From assembly GCF_000718015.1 (NCBI RefSeq), contig NZ_JODY01000004.1, positions 124,001-188,000 of the forward strand: DNA of 64,000 nt, given 5' to 3'. The notes below the pieces were generated by a model, which saw only the letters and a program-made list of their open reading frames with translations, ran no database searches and was not told the origin of the DNA. Each line of letters opens with the position of its first letter. Position 1 is the first letter of the stretch. Below, piece after piece: positions 38,876 to 48,357 of the stretch. The translations under genes were made by a program, and so were the position numbers. This stretch comes from Streptomyces catenulae (GTDB lineage: Bacteria; Actinomycetota; Actinomycetes; Streptomycetales; Streptomycetaceae).

Positions 38876-39967
38876 TCACAGCCACCCGTTCCGCTTGAAT
38901 CCGCGGTGGATCAGCCGGCACAGGCCCAGCGTGAGGGCCACGATCAGCGGATATCCGTACGTCCAGTCCTTCTCCGGCATGTACGTGAAGTTCATGCCGT
39001 AGACGCCGCAGACCATGGTCGGGACGGCGAGGATCGCGACCCAGGCGCTGATCCGGCGCATGCCCTCGTTCTGCGCGACGGTGACCTGCGCGAGGTGGGC
39101 CTGGAGTATCGAGTTGAGGAGTTCGTCGAAGGACGTGATCTGTTCGACGACCCGTTCCAGGTGGTCGGTGACGTCCCGGAAGTACGTCCGCAGCCGGGAG
39201 TCGACGTACGGCATCGGCCCGGTCACCAGCTTCTGCAGCGGCCGATCGAGCGGGGCGACGGCGTGCTTCAGCTCCAGCACCTCGCGTTTGAGCTGGTAGA
39301 TCCGTCCGGCGCCGCCGCTGCCGCGGACCGAGAAGACCTCGCTCTCCACGTCATCGATGTCGTTCTGGATCTCGGCGGCGACATCGAGGTAGTCGTCCAC
39401 CACGAGGTCGGCGATGGCGTGCAGGACCGCCGACGGGCCGATGGCCAGCTGCTCGGGGTCGCGCTCCAGCTGCTCGCGGAGCGGGCCGAGGGAGCCGTGG
39501 CCGCCGTGCCGGACGGTGATCACGAAGTCCGGGCCGGTGAAGACCATGAGTTCACCGGTCTCGACGACCTCGCTGGTGTCGGTGAGCTGCTCGTGCTCGA
39601 CGTAGCGGACGGTCCGGAGGACGGTGAAGAGCGAGCCGTCGTACAGCTCGATCTTCGGGCGCTGATGGGCGAGGACGGCGTCCTCGACGGCGAGCGGGTG
39701 CAGTCCGAACAGCTCGACGATGTCCGCGAACTCCGTCTCCGTCGGCTCGTGCATCCCGATCCACACGAATCCGGCGCCGGAGCGGCGCACCCGGCGCAGC
39801 GCCTCGTCGGCGGGGTGGTCGCCGGGCTGCCGTACGCCGTTCTCGTACACCGCGCAGTTGACGACGGCGGTGCCGAGCGGCGAGCGGGCGGGGTGGCTGA
39901 GGTCGACCCCGCGGGTGCGCGGCTGCGGCAGCCGGACGGCGCGGCGGAGGCTACGGATCATCGACAC
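38876..39967 (-). CDS. CorA-family Mg/Co transport protein
   Basis: A 363-residue CorA protein: a long cytoplasmic alpha/beta and helical funnel (FVWIGMHEPTETEFADIV, ...QNDIDDVESEVF), and two C-terminal membrane helices joined by the YGMNFTYMPE signature with the GMN selectivity motif. It forms pentameric divalent-cation channels. The GTG at 39967 (V-S-M-I-R) or the ATG at 39961 are equally possible starts since neither has a clear ribosome site. It is divergent from the copper operon. Confidence 0.92.
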   Translation of the reverse strand: MSMIRSLRRAVRLPQPRTRGVDLSHPARSPLGTAVVNCAVYENGVRQPGDHPADEALRRVRRSGAGFVWIGMHEPTETEFADIVELFGLHPLAVEDAVLAHQRPKIELYDGSLFTVLRTVRYVEHEQLTDTSEVVETGELMVFTGPDFVITVRHGGHGSLGPLREQLERDPEQLAIGPSAVLHAIADLVVDDYLDVAAEIQNDIDDVESEVFSVRGSGGAGRIYQLKREVLELKHAVAPLDRPLQKLVTGPMPYVDSRLRTYFRDVTDHLERVVEQITSFDELLNSILQAHLAQVTVAQNEGMRRISAWVAILAVPTMVCGVYGMNFTYMPEKDWTYGYPLIVALTLGLCRLIHRGFKRNGWL

Positions 39968-40066
39968 CGGCACAGTATGGCGTCCCGGCCCGCCGGACGG
40001 CAGGGACCCGGCACGCGGGACGGCGGCCCGCGGAGGCCGCCGGAAGGGGCACGGCACCGTGACGGA

Positions 40067-40083
40067 ATACCCCTGGGGGGTAT
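40067..40083 (+). promoter_or_regulatory. CsoR-type copper operator with overlapping -10
   Basis: ATACCCC-TGG-GGGGTAT is a perfect dyad matching the G-tract copper-sensor (CsoR) operator pattern. TATACA at 40081-40086 overlaps its right end and is a good -10 box, so a bound CsoR would block initiation and Cu(I) would relieve it. It precedes the peptide-copA operon. The csoR gene is not in the window. Confidence 0.85.
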
Positions 40084-40178
40084 ACAGTTGAAGAGAGCGG
40101 GACGCCGGTGGAGGCCGCGTCCCCACCCCCGGGAACGCCCGCGGTCCCCGGTTCCGGTATCCCTGTGAGGAGTACGGC

Positions 40179-40358
40179 ATGAAGGCACCGACCACCCCGG
40201 TCCTGCTCGGCGGCTACGCACTGATCCTGCTGGTCGTGCTCGCCGCCGGGTTCGGCATCGGCCGCGCCACGGGCGCCCCGGCGCCGCCCGCGCCGTCCCC
40301 GCCGCACAGCGCCCCGCATACCCCCCACCCGTACGCACACCACGAGGAGCAGTCGTGA
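40179..40358 (+). CDS. 59-residue single-pass membrane peptide with His-rich tail, coupled to copA
   Basis: The frame begins at ATG 40179 behind GAGGAG and ends with TGA at 40358, overlapping the copA GTG by four bases. The product has one hydrophobic helix (about residues 8-30, [21 protein letters not shown]) and a Pro-rich tail with histidines in [20 protein letters not shown] tail of this kind could bind copper outside the membrane or hand it to or from CopA. It is not a CopZ chaperone: no CxxC is present. The operator upstream and coupling to copA support a role in copper handling. Confidence 0.75.
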   Translation: MKAPTTPVLLGGYALILLVVLAAGFGIGRATGAPAPPAPSPPHSAPHTPHPYAHHEEQS

Positions 40359-42619
40359 TCACCGTGCCCGGAGAGCAGTACATCGAGCTGGAGATCGGCG
40401 GGATGACCTGCGCCTCGTGTGCGGCGCGCGTCGAGAAGAAGCTCAACCGCATGGACGGCGTCACCGCCACGGTCAACTACGCCACCGAGAAGGCGCGCGT
40501 CTCCCTGGAGGAGGGCAGCGCGCTGGAGACCGCCGACCTCATCGCCACCGTCGAGAAGACCGGCTACACCGCCGCGGTGCCCGCGCCGCCGGTGCCGGAG
40601 CCCGCGGACGGCACGGACGGGGCGGCCGCCGCGGACGACGGCCTCACCGCGCTGCGGCAGCGGCTGCTGACCGCGCTGGTCCTCTCCGTCCCGGTGATCC
40701 TCATGGCGATGGTCCCGGCGCTGCAGTTCACCAACTGGCAGTGGCTCTCGCTGACCCTCGCCGCCCCGGTGGTCGGCTACGCCGCGTGGCCGTTCCACCG
40801 CGCCGCCTGGACCAATCTGCGGCACGGCGCGGCCACCATGGACACCCTGATCTCCATGGGGACGCTCGCCGCGTTCGGCTGGTCCCTGTGGGCGCTGTTC
40901 TTCGGTACGGCCGGGATGCCCGGGATGCGTCACCCCTTCGAGCTGACCCTCACCCGCGGGGAAGGCGGCGGCTCGATCTATCTGGAGGCCGCGGCCGGGG
41001 TCACCACGTTCATCCTGGCGGGCCGCTACTTCGAGGCCCGGGCGAAGCGGAAGGCCGGGGCCGCGCTGCGGGCCCTGATGGAGCTGGGCGCCAAGGACGT
41101 CGCGGTGCTGCGCGACGGCCGCGAGGTCCGCGTCCCCACCGCCGAGCTGGCCGTCGGCGACCGCTTCGTGGTCCGCCCCGGCGAGAAGATCGCCACCGAC
41201 GGCCGGGTCACCGAGGGCTCGTCCGCGGTGGACGCCGCCCTGCTGACCGGCGAGTCCGTACCGGTCGAGGTCGGGCCCGGCGACACCGTCACCGGCGCCA
41301 CCGTCAACGCCGGGGGCCGACTGGTCGTCGAGGCGACCCGGGTCGGCGCCGACACCCAGCTCGCCCGGATGGCGCGGATGGTGGAGGAGGCGCAGAACGG
41401 CAAGGCCGCGGCGCAGCGGCTGGCCGACCGGATCTCCGCGGTCTTCGTCCCGGTGGTCATCGCGCTGGCGGTCGGCACCCTCGGCTACTGGCTCGGGACG
41501 GGCGCCGGGGCCACCGCCGCCTTCACCGCAGCCGTCGCGGTGCTGATCATCGCCTGCCCGTGCGCCCTGGGCCTGGCCACCCCGACCGCCCTGATGGTCG
41601 GTACGGGCCGCGGCGCCCAGCTGGGCATCCTGCTCAAGGGCCCGGAGGTGCTGGAGTCCACCCGCGCCGTCGACACCGTCGTCCTGGACAAGACCGGCAC
41701 GGTCACCACCGGTGTGATGACGCTGACCGGTGTCCATCTCGCCGACGGCGAGGACCGTGCGACCGCGCTGCGGCTGGCCGGTGCGCTGGAGCACGCCTCG
41801 GAGCACCCGATCGCCCGCGCCGTCGCCACCGCGGCCCAGGAGGCGGCCTCCGGTGCGCTCCCGGCGCCCCGGAACTTCGAGAACGTCCCCGGGCTCGGCG
41901 TCCGCGGCGAGGTCGACGGCCACACCGTGCTGGTCGGCCGGGAGCGGCTGCTGGCGGACGCCGGGCTGACGCTGCCGGAGCCGCTGGCGGCGGCGAAGCG
42001 GCGGGCCGAGGAGGCGGGCGCCACCGCCGTCGCGGTCGCCTGGGACGGCGCGGCCCGCGCGGTGCTGGTGATCGCCGACGCGGTCAAGGAGACCAGCGCC
42101 GAGGCGGTCCGCCGACTGCGGGCGCTGGGCCTGACGCCGGTGCTGCTGACCGGTGACAACCGCGCGGTCGCCGAGGCGGTCGCCGCCGAGGTCGGCATCG
42201 ACGAGGTCATCGCCGAGGTGCTGCCGCAGGACAAGGTCGCCGTGGTGGAGCGGCTGCGCGCCGAGGGCCGGACGGTCGCCATGGTCGGCGACGGCGTCAA
42301 CGACGCGGCGGCGCTGGCCACCGCCGATCTGGGCCTGGCGATGGGCACCGGCACCGACGCCGCCATCGAGGCCGGGGACCTCACCCTGGTCCGCGGCGAT
42401 CTGCGGGCCGCGGCCGACGCCATCCGGCTGGCCCGCGCCACCCTCGGCACCATCCGCACCAACCTCTTCTGGGCCTTCGGCTACAACGTCGCCGCCCTGC
42501 CGCTGGCCGCCGCTGGCCTGCTCAACCCGATGATCGCGGGCGCCGCGATGGCCTTCTCCTCGGTCTTCGTCGTCGGCAACAGCCTCCGGCTGCGCCGCTT
42601 TCGCGCGACGGCGGAGTGA
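40355..42619 (+). CDS. copA: Cu(I)-translocating P1B-type ATPase
   Basis: A 754-residue heavy-metal ATPase. An N-terminal HMA domain carries GMTCASCAA; the membrane metal site is CPCALG (about residue 400); the phosphorylated aspartate is in DKTGT (about 445); SEHPIA (about 484) is the P1B HP motif, and GDGVND (about 645) closes the ATP site. It exports Cu(I) from the cytoplasm. The start is a GTG overlapping the His-tail peptide gene. The CsoR-type operator upstream predicts copper induction. Confidence 0.96.
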   Translation: MITVPGEQYIELEIGGMTCASCAARVEKKLNRMDGVTATVNYATEKARVSLEEGSALETADLIATVEKTGYTAAVPAPPVPEPADGTDGAAAADDGLTALRQRLLTALVLSVPVILMAMVPALQFTNWQWLSLTLAAPVVGYAAWPFHRAAWTNLRHGAATMDTLISMGTLAAFGWSLWALFFGTAGMPGMRHPFELTLTRGEGGGSIYLEAAAGVTTFILAGRYFEARAKRKAGAALRALMELGAKDVAVLRDGREVRVPTAELAVGDRFVVRPGEKIATDGRVTEGSSAVDAALLTGESVPVEVGPGDTVTGATVNAGGRLVVEATRVGADTQLARMARMVEEAQNGKAAAQRLADRISAVFVPVVIALAVGTLGYWLGTGAGATAAFTAAVAVLIIACPCALGLATPTALMVGTGRGAQLGILLKGPEVLESTRAVDTVVLDKTGTVTTGVMTLTGVHLADGEDRATALRLAGALEHASEHPIARAVATAAQEAASGALPAPRNFENVPGLGVRGEVDGHTVLVGRERLLADAGLTLPEPLAAAKRRAEEAGATAVAVAWDGAARAVLVIADAVKETSAEAVRRLRALGLTPVLLTGDNRAVAEAVAAEVGIDEVIAEVLPQDKVAVVERLRAEGRTVAMVGDGVNDAAALATADLGLAMGTGTDAAIEAGDLTLVRGDLRAAADAIRLARATLGTIRTNLFWAFGYNVAALPLAAAGLLNPMIAGAAMAFSSVFVVGNSLRLRRFRATAE

Positions 42620-42930
42620 CGGGAGGCGGCAGGCGGTACGGAGGCGGAGCCCGGGCCGGGAGGCCGGGGCCCCGCCTCCGTCGTACCCGGCGGCGTACGG
42701 AACGACGTACGGAACGGCGTACGGAATGCGCCGGGCGGGCGTACCGGACACGCCCGGGCCGGGGGCGCGCAGAAGTACCCGCACGCCCCCGGCACGCCGA
42801 CCGGGCCCCGTCCGGGTGGCGTGGGATCTCTCCAGAGAAGACGGCGGAAGATTGGCGGTTCTCGAAAAGGGGCACTCGCCCGCCGCGGGTCACACTGGTC
42901 GCACGACACCGCAGGTCCGGAGGGGATGAC
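42620..42930. other. Gap after copA with a terminator and short repeats
   Basis: CGGAGGCGG (42639-42647) and CCGCCTCCG (42672-42680) form a hairpin that probably terminates copA. Downstream, CGTACGGAA occurs three times at about 12-bp spacing (42693-42726). The rest should hold the KAS III promoter. No gene is supported. Confidence 0.6.
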
Positions 42931-43869
42931 ATGCCAGGTTCACGCGTTCTCGCGGTCGGCCACCATCAACCGCCGGGCGTGCTCACCAACGACGATCTCG
43001 CGTCGATGGTGGAGACCGACGACGCCTGGATCCGCAGCCGCGTCGGCATCCGCACCCGGCACATCGCCGGACCCGAGGAGACCGTCGACTCGATGGCGAC
43101 CCAGGCGGCGGCGAAGGCGCTCGCCACCAGCGGCGTCCCCGCCGAGGAGATCGACCTCGTCCTCGTCGCCACCTGCACCGCGACCGACCGCAGCCCCAAC
43201 ACCGCGGCCCGCGTCGCCGCCGCCCTCGGTCTCGCCGCCCCCGCGACGATGGACATCAACGTCGTCTGCTCCGGCTTCACCCACGCCCTGGCCACCGCCG
43301 ACCACGCCATCCGCGCCGGTTCCGCCCGGTCGGCGCTGGTGATCGGCGCCGAGAAGTTCAGCGCCGTGACCGACTGGACGGACCGTACGACGTGCGTCCT
43401 GGTCGGCGACGGCGCGGGCGCCGCCGTGGTCACCGCGTCCGAGGAGCCGATGATCGGCCCGGTGCTGTGGGGTTCGGTCCCCGACATGGGCCACGCGGTC
43501 CGTATCGAGGGCGAACCGGCCCGCTTCGCCCAGGAGGGCCAGACCGTCTACCGCTGGGCCACCACCCAGCTCCCGGCCATCGCCCGCGAGGTCTGCGCCC
43601 GCTCCGGCATCGCCCCCGCCGACCTCGCCGGGATCGTCCTGCACCAGGCCAACCTGCGGATCATCGAGCCGATCGCCCGGAAGATCGGCGCGGTCGACGC
43701 CGTCGTCGCCCGGGACGTCGTGGACTCCGGGAACACCTCGGCGGCATCGGTGCCGCTGGCCCTGTCGAAGCTGGTCGAACGCCGCGAGATCGCCGCCGGT
43801 GCCCCCGTCCTCCTCTTCGCCTTCGGCGGCAACCTCTCCTACGCGGGCCAGATCATCCGCTGCCCCTGA
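42931..43869 (+). CDS. 3-oxoacyl-ACP synthase III (FabH-like, KAS III)
   Basis: A 312-residue condensing enzyme with the KAS III triad: cysteine in DINVVCSGF, histidine in VLHQANLRI and asparagine in VDSGNTSAAS. GDGAGAAVV is a further conserved block. It condenses an acyl-CoA starter with malonyl-ACP. It stands alone, not in a fab cluster, so it may be a second paralogue serving a secondary or alternative acyl pathway. ATG 42931 has GGAGGGG upstream. Confidence 0.93.
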   Translation: MPGSRVLAVGHHQPPGVLTNDDLASMVETDDAWIRSRVGIRTRHIAGPEETVDSMATQAAAKALATSGVPAEEIDLVLVATCTATDRSPNTAARVAAALGLAAPATMDINVVCSGFTHALATADHAIRAGSARSALVIGAEKFSAVTDWTDRTTCVLVGDGAGAAVVTASEEPMIGPVLWGSVPDMGHAVRIEGEPARFAQEGQTVYRWATTQLPAIAREVCARSGIAPADLAGIVLHQANLRIIEPIARKIGAVDAVVARDVVDSGNTSAASVPLALSKLVERREIAAGAPVLLFAFGGNLSYAGQIIRCP

Positions 43870-43897
43870 CCGGGCGGCACGCCGGAGGCGCCGCCGC

Positions 43898-44119
43898 TCA
43901 GGGCACCTCGCGCAGGTACATCGCACCGCAGGAATGGCAGAACGGCTCGCCCTCGGGTGTCCCCCAGAGGGCGGCCGACTGGGTGGCGGCGGACTCGCTC
44001 AGCATCCGGCCGCACATCGCCTTGATCCCTTCGAGGCGGACCATGTGCCAGATCTTGACCGGGGCGTCCGGTCCCGGCGTCACGCCGTCCACGTACTCCG
44101 CGCGCATCTCGTGCTCCAT
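43898..44119 (-). CDS. Small cysteine-containing hypothetical protein
   Basis: A 73-residue protein. CGRML and a C-terminal CHSCGAMYL give three to four cysteines and a histidine that could bind zinc. No membrane segment. The ATG at 44119 is preceded by AGGAGGTG, an almost perfect ribosome site, which supports translation. It lies between the convergent KAS III gene and glutaminase. The function is unknown. Confidence 0.7.
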   Translation of the reverse strand: MEHEMRAEYVDGVTPGPDAPVKIWHMVRLEGIKAMCGRMLSESAATQSAALWGTPEGEPFCHSCGAMYLREVP

Positions 44120-44206
44120 GGCGGTGCACCTCCTACGCCCACGATGCGCCAGGAAGATCGCCGCCACAACGCGACCGGAGCCGGGCGGGCGCCCGCCCCG
44201 GGCGGC

Positions 44207-45121
44207 TCAGAACACCGACCAGCCGGTGAGCGTCGTGAAGTGGTCGAGCGCCGCGGCACCGGCGACGGAATTGCCCCGCCGGTCGAGACCCGGGCTCCAG
44301 ACGCACAGCGTGCAGCGGCCCGGTACGACGGCGAGTATCCCGCCGCCGACGCCGCTCTTGGCGGGCAGCCCCACCCGGTAGGCGAACTCCCCCGCCGCGT
44401 CATAGGTGCCGCAGGTCAGCATCACCGCGTTGATCCGCTTGGCCTCCCGCGCCTCCAGCAGCCGGGTGCCGTCGGTGCGCAGCCCGTGCCGGGCGAGGAA
44501 GCCGCCCGCGGTGGCCAGGTCCCGGCAGCTCATCTCGATCGAGCACTGCCAGAAGTAGTGCTCGATGACGCTGGGGACCGGGTTCTCCAGATTGCCGAAC
44601 GACGCCATGAAGTGCGCGAGCGCGGCGTTACGGTCCCCGTGGTCGGCCTCCGAACCGGCGACCGCCTGGTCGAACGCCAGCTCCTCGTTGCCGCTCTCCT
44701 CCCGCAGGAAGTGCAGCATCGTCGTACTGGCGTCACCGGTGAGGGTCTGGAGGCGGTCGGTGACGACGAGCGCGCCCGCGTTGATGAACGGATTGCGCGG
44801 AATGCCGTTCTCCCACTCCAGCTGCACCAGGGAGTTGAACGGCGTACCCGACGGCTCCCGGCCCACCCGGGACCAGATCTCGTCGTCGTGCGCGTGCGCC
44901 ATCACCAGCGCCAGCGAGAAGGTCTTCGAGATCGACTGCACCGAGAACGGCGTCTTCCAGTCGCCCGCCCCGTACACCGAGCCGTCGATGTCGACCAGCG
45001 CGATACCGAAACGGTCCGGGCTGACGCGTTCGAGCGCCGGTATGTAGTCGGCGACCTCGCCCTGCCTCACATACGGCCGCGCATAGGCCGCTACCTCATC
45101 AAGAACGGCCTGGTAGTCCAT
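44207..45121 (-). CDS. glsA: Glutaminase A
   Basis: A 304-residue glutaminase of the serine-dependent beta-lactamase-like fold. The catalytic SxxK is in VQSISKTF; PRNPFINAGALV and GNSVAGAAALDHF are family blocks. It hydrolyses glutamine to glutamate and ammonia in the cytoplasm. ATG 45121 (MDYQAVLDEV) fits the family start; a GTG three codons upstream is possible. A G+C-rich dyad follows the stop (44178-44203) and may terminate. Confidence 0.95.
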   Translation of the reverse strand: MDYQAVLDEVAAYARPYVRQGEVADYIPALERVSPDRFGIALVDIDGSVYGAGDWKTPFSVQSISKTFSLALVMAHAHDDEIWSRVGREPSGTPFNSLVQLEWENGIPRNPFINAGALVVTDRLQTLTGDASTTMLHFLREESGNEELAFDQAVAGSEADHGDRNAALAHFMASFGNLENPVPSVIEHYFWQCSIEMSCRDLATAGGFLARHGLRTDGTRLLEAREAKRINAVMLTCGTYDAAGEFAYRVGLPAKSGVGGGILAVVPGRCTLCVWSPGLDRRGNSVAGAAALDHFTTLTGWSVF

Positions 45122-45302
45122 ATCGGACACGCTAACCCGACCGCTCCCGCGGCCCGCGCCGGGGCCCGGCTTTCCGCCCCCGACCCGCCCAACGGCCCGC
45201 CCGCCTCGCGTCCTCCGCCCGGGTGGCCGAGCCTGAGGCGGGGAACCCGGCGGCCGGACGGGCCGTTGACCCCTTGAGACCGATCGTGCACAGGAGGCAG
45301 TG

Positions 45303-45536
45303 ATGGCAGGGTTTCTCGACCGCGCCAAGGAGCAGGCCCAGAACGCCCTTGAGCAGGGCAAACAGAAGGTGGACGAGGTCCAGCAGCAGCGCGCGGGCAA
45401 CGACCTCCTCAAAAAGCTCGGCGCCGCCTACTACGCCGAACACAGCGGCAGCGGCACCCCGGAGGCGACCCGGAACGCACTGACCGCACTGGAATCCCAC
45501 ATCCGGGACCACGGGGACGCGTTCCTGCGGTCGTAG
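45303..45536 (+). CDS. Small charged helical hypothetical protein
   Basis: A 77-residue protein, mostly amphipathic helix (GFLDRAKEQAQNALEQGKQ), similar in style to small stress-related or CsbD-like proteins but with no clear match. It has no signal peptide or membrane segment. AGGAGG lies five bases before the ATG at 45303, so expression is likely. It is divergent from glutaminase and convergent with the antiporter gene, 15 bp from its stop. Confidence 0.75.
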   Translation: MAGFLDRAKEQAQNALEQGKQKVDEVQQQRAGNDLLKKLGAAYYAEHSGSGTPEATRNALTALESHIRDHGDAFLRS

Positions 45537-45551
45537 GGGCGCCCGGGCCCC

Positions 45552-47150
45552 TCACCCCTGTTCCTCCCGGTAGGCCGCCGCCTCCTCCAGGTCGAGGCGG
45601 CGGAGCAGGGTGCGCAGCATCTCGTCGTCGATGCGGCGGGTGTCGCGGAGGCGGACGAAGACGCGGCGTTCGGCGTCGATCATCTCGCCGGCCAGACGCC
45701 GGTACGTCTCGTCGGCGGATTCGCCGGTCACCTCGTTGACCGTGCCCAGCCGTTCCCAGACGGCGTTGCGGCGGTGCTCCATCACGGTGCGCAGCCGGTC
45801 CTCCAGGGGGCCCGGCAGGGTGTTGCGGTCGTCGGCGAGGAGGGCGTCGAGGCGCTCCTCGGCGGCGCGCGAGGCCTCGTTCTGCGCCTGCGCCTCGGCG
45901 AGCGTCTGGGCGCGCGCGTCGCGGCCGGTCAGCTTGAGGGCGTGGATCAGCGGCGGCAGCGTCAGGCCCTGGACGACGAGGGTGGCGATGACGGTGGTGA
46001 ACGTCAGGAAGAGCACCAGGTTGCGGGCGGGGAACGGCCCGCCGTCGTGCACCGTCGCCGGGACGGAGAAGGCGATGGCCAGCGACACCACGCCCCGCAT
46101 CCCGGCCCAGCCGACGACCAGCGGCGCCGCGACCGTGACGTCCGGCTCCCGCTCCCGGATCCGGGCCGACAGGCGCGGCAGATACGTCGCCGGGAAGACC
46201 CACACGAACCGCGCCACCACCACCGCCACGAAGACCAGCCCGGCGTACCCGGCGGCCTGCGCGCCGCTGAACTCCCCCAGCCCGCGGAGCACCACCGGCA
46301 GCTGGAGCCCGATCAGCGCGAAGACCGCGGACTCCAGCAGGAACGACACCATCCGCCACACGGCCGCCTCCTGGAGCCGGGTCTCGAAGTCGACCTGCCA
46401 GGAGCGGTGCCCCAGGTGGAGGCCGACGACGACCACGGCGAGCACCCCGGACGCCCCGAACTGCTCGGCGGCGGCGTACGCGACGAACGGGATGAGCAGC
46501 GAGAGGGTGTTCTCCAGCAGCGGCGACGTCCGCAGCCGGAGCCGCAGCCAGTGCAGCGGCACCATCAGGACGAGTCCGACGCCGATGCCGCCCAGGGCGG
46601 CGACGGCGAACTCCTCGGCGCCGCCGGCCCAGGTGGCGCCCGCGCCGACCGCCGCGGCCACCGCCACCTTGTAGGCGGTGATGGCGGTCGCGTCGTTCAC
46701 CAGGGACTCGCCCTGGAGGATCGTGGTGATCCGGCCGGGCAGCCCCAGACGGCGGGCGATGGCGGTGGCCGCGACGGCGTCCGGCGGCGCGACGACGGCA
46801 CCCAGGACCAGCGCGGCGGTCAGCGGCAGGTCCGGGATCGCCAGCTGGGCGAGGAAGCCGACGGCGAGCGTGGCGAAGAGGACGTACCCGACGGAGAGCA
46901 GCGCCACCGGCCGCCAGTTGGCCCGCAGGTCCAGGTAGGAGCTCTCCAGCGCCGCGGTGTGCAGCAGCGGCGGCAGCACCAGCGGCAGCACGATGTGCGG
47001 GTCGAGGGTGTAGTCCGGCACCCCGGGGACGTACGCGGCGACGAGCCCGGCGGCGACCAGCAGCAGCGGCGCCGGGACGGGCGTCCGCCGGGCGAGCGCG
47101 GCCACCGCGGCGCTCCCGGCGATCAGCAACAGCAGCGGCATGACGTCCAT
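45552..47150 (-). CDS. Na+/H+ antiporter (CPA1/NhaP type)
   Basis: A 532-residue protein: about 12 membrane helices up to residue 400, including VLGAVVAPPDAVAATAIAR and ESLVNDATAI, which carry the conserved acidic residues of CPA1 exchangers, then a hydrophilic C-terminal regulatory domain of about 120 residues. It would exchange Na+ for H+ across the membrane. ATG 47150 gives the expected start; GGGACGGG lies upstream. Divergent from a UBP zinc-finger gene. Confidence 0.93.
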   Translation of the reverse strand: MDVMPLLLLIAGSAAVAALARRTPVPAPLLLVAAGLVAAYVPGVPDYTLDPHIVLPLVLPPLLHTAALESSYLDLRANWRPVALLSVGYVLFATLAVGFLAQLAIPDLPLTAALVLGAVVAPPDAVAATAIARRLGLPGRITTILQGESLVNDATAITAYKVAVAAAVGAGATWAGGAEEFAVAALGGIGVGLVLMVPLHWLRLRLRTSPLLENTLSLLIPFVAYAAAEQFGASGVLAVVVVGLHLGHRSWQVDFETRLQEAAVWRMVSFLLESAVFALIGLQLPVVLRGLGEFSGAQAAGYAGLVFVAVVVARFVWVFPATYLPRLSARIREREPDVTVAAPLVVGWAGMRGVVSLAIAFSVPATVHDGGPFPARNLVLFLTFTTVIATLVVQGLTLPPLIHALKLTGRDARAQTLAEAQAQNEASRAAEERLDALLADDRNTLPGPLEDRLRTVMEHRRNAVWERLGTVNEVTGESADETYRRLAGEMIDAERRVFVRLRDTRRIDDEMLRTLLRRLDLEEAAAYREEQG

Positions 47151-47246
47151 CGGCCCGTCCCGTCCGTACCCTCCGGCGCGGTCCGGGTGCGGCACCGCCC
47201 GGCCACGACCTGAGGACCACGGCCCCCGGGTCGTAACCTGGCCATC

Positions 47247-47507
47247 ATGAGCGAGTGTGTGCACGTCCGTGATCTGCCACGCGCCGAACCCGCCCCGCTG
47301 AGCGACACCTGCCCGGAGTGCCTGGAGGCAGGCAGCCACCCCGTCCAGCTGCGGCTCTGCCTGGTCTGCGGCCATGTCGGCTGCTGCGACTCGTCGCCGT
47401 TCCGCCACGCCACCGGGCACTACGAGCGGACCGGCCATCCGGTGATGCGCTCCTTCGAGCCGGGCGAGTCCTGGCGGTGGTGCTTCGTCGACCAGCTCCT
47501 GGTCTGA
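47247..47507 (+). CDS. UBP-type zinc-finger protein
   Basis: An 86-residue protein consisting almost wholly of a ZnF-UBP domain: CPECLEAG, LRLCLVCGHVGCCDSS, RHATGHYERTGHPVM and a final WCFVDQ. The Cys/His pattern matches the ubiquitin-protease-associated finger found as small free-standing proteins in actinobacteria, often beside Na+/H+ antiporters. It lies divergent from such an antiporter with a 96-bp shared promoter, so a functional link is possible. Its role in bacteria is unknown. Confidence 0.9.
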   Translation: MSECVHVRDLPRAEPAPLSDTCPECLEAGSHPVQLRLCLVCGHVGCCDSSPFRHATGHYERTGHPVMRSFEPGESWRWCFVDQLLV

Positions 47508-47568
47508 GGGCGCCGGGGCCCGGGGACCGCCCCGCCGGTCCGTGACCGGCGCGGTTTAGCCTGGCGCC

Positions 47569-48072
47569 ATGATCCGCGAAGCAGCCGCCGCCGACGTCCC
47601 CGCCATCCTGGCCATGATCCGCGAACTCGCCGAGTACGAACGTGCCCTGGAATCGGCGCGGGCGACCGAGGCGCAGCTCACCGAGGCGCTCTTCGGGCCG
47701 CAGCCCGCCGCCTTCGCGCTGATGGCCGAGGAGGACGGCGAGCCGGTGGGCTTCGCCCTGTGGTTCCGCAACTTCTCGACGTGGACGGGCACGCACGGTG
47801 TCTATCTGGAGGACCTCTACGTCCGCCCCGAGGCGCGCGGCGGCGGCCACGGCAAGGCGCTGCTGGCGGCGCTCGCGGAGATCTGTGTGGCCCGTGGCTA
47901 CGAGCGTTTCGAGTGGTCCGTCCTGGATTGGAATGAACCGTCCATCGGCTTTTACCGGTCGATCGGCGCGCAGCCCATGGACGGATGGACGGTCTTCCGG
48001 CTCACTGGAAAGGAACTGCACGCCCTCGCGGACACCACGCGGGTCAACGGAGCGTCACCGTCGAGGATTTGA
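47569..48072 (+). CDS. GNAT-family N-acetyltransferase (diamine/thialysine type)
   Basis: A 167-residue GNAT protein. IREAAAADVPAILAMIRELAEYERA and GVYLEDLYVRPEARGGGHGKALL include the acetyl-CoA loop; RFEWSVLDWNEPSIGFYRSIGA is the late block of the spermidine/spermine- or thialysine-acetyltransferase group. It should acetylate a small polyamine-like substrate. ATG 47569. It precedes the prsH-sigH operon by 285 bp. Confidence 0.9.
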   Translation: MIREAAAADVPAILAMIRELAEYERALESARATEAQLTEALFGPQPAAFALMAEEDGEPVGFALWFRNFSTWTGTHGVYLEDLYVRPEARGGGHGKALLAALAEICVARGYERFEWSVLDWNEPSIGFYRSIGAQPMDGWTVFRLTGKELHALADTTRVNGASPSRI

Positions 48073-48357
48073 CGCCCCCACCCCCTAGCCACTGTGCGTA
48101 CTCATGTGTTTACAATCAGTGACGACAGCGGTTCCGGAAGCCCCTGGAGCCGTTCGCATTCCGGACGACGGCCGTGCTCCGTCCGGGCGACACCGGCCCG
48201 CGGATCGCGGTAGCGTCACAGCCGAACCCTGTGCTGCGCCGTGCCACCGCCGCTCCCCTCGGGAGCGACCGGCGGGACGCCCGGAGCGGCGCAGCGGCCC
48301 GCACATCAGCTCAACACGTATCAGCTCAATCCAGCTTGTGCCACCTTGGAGGTGAGG

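Noticed and set aside
40214..42784. 856-codon open frame opposite copA
   Set aside because: Shadow of copA, with no motif, no ribosome site and a composition typical of antisense frames.
48108..48135. SigH autoregulatory promoter (GTTT...GGGTAC type) ahead of prsH
   Set aside because: The only GTTT is followed 18 bases later by GGTTCC, which deviates from the -10 consensus; not strong enough to list as a feature.
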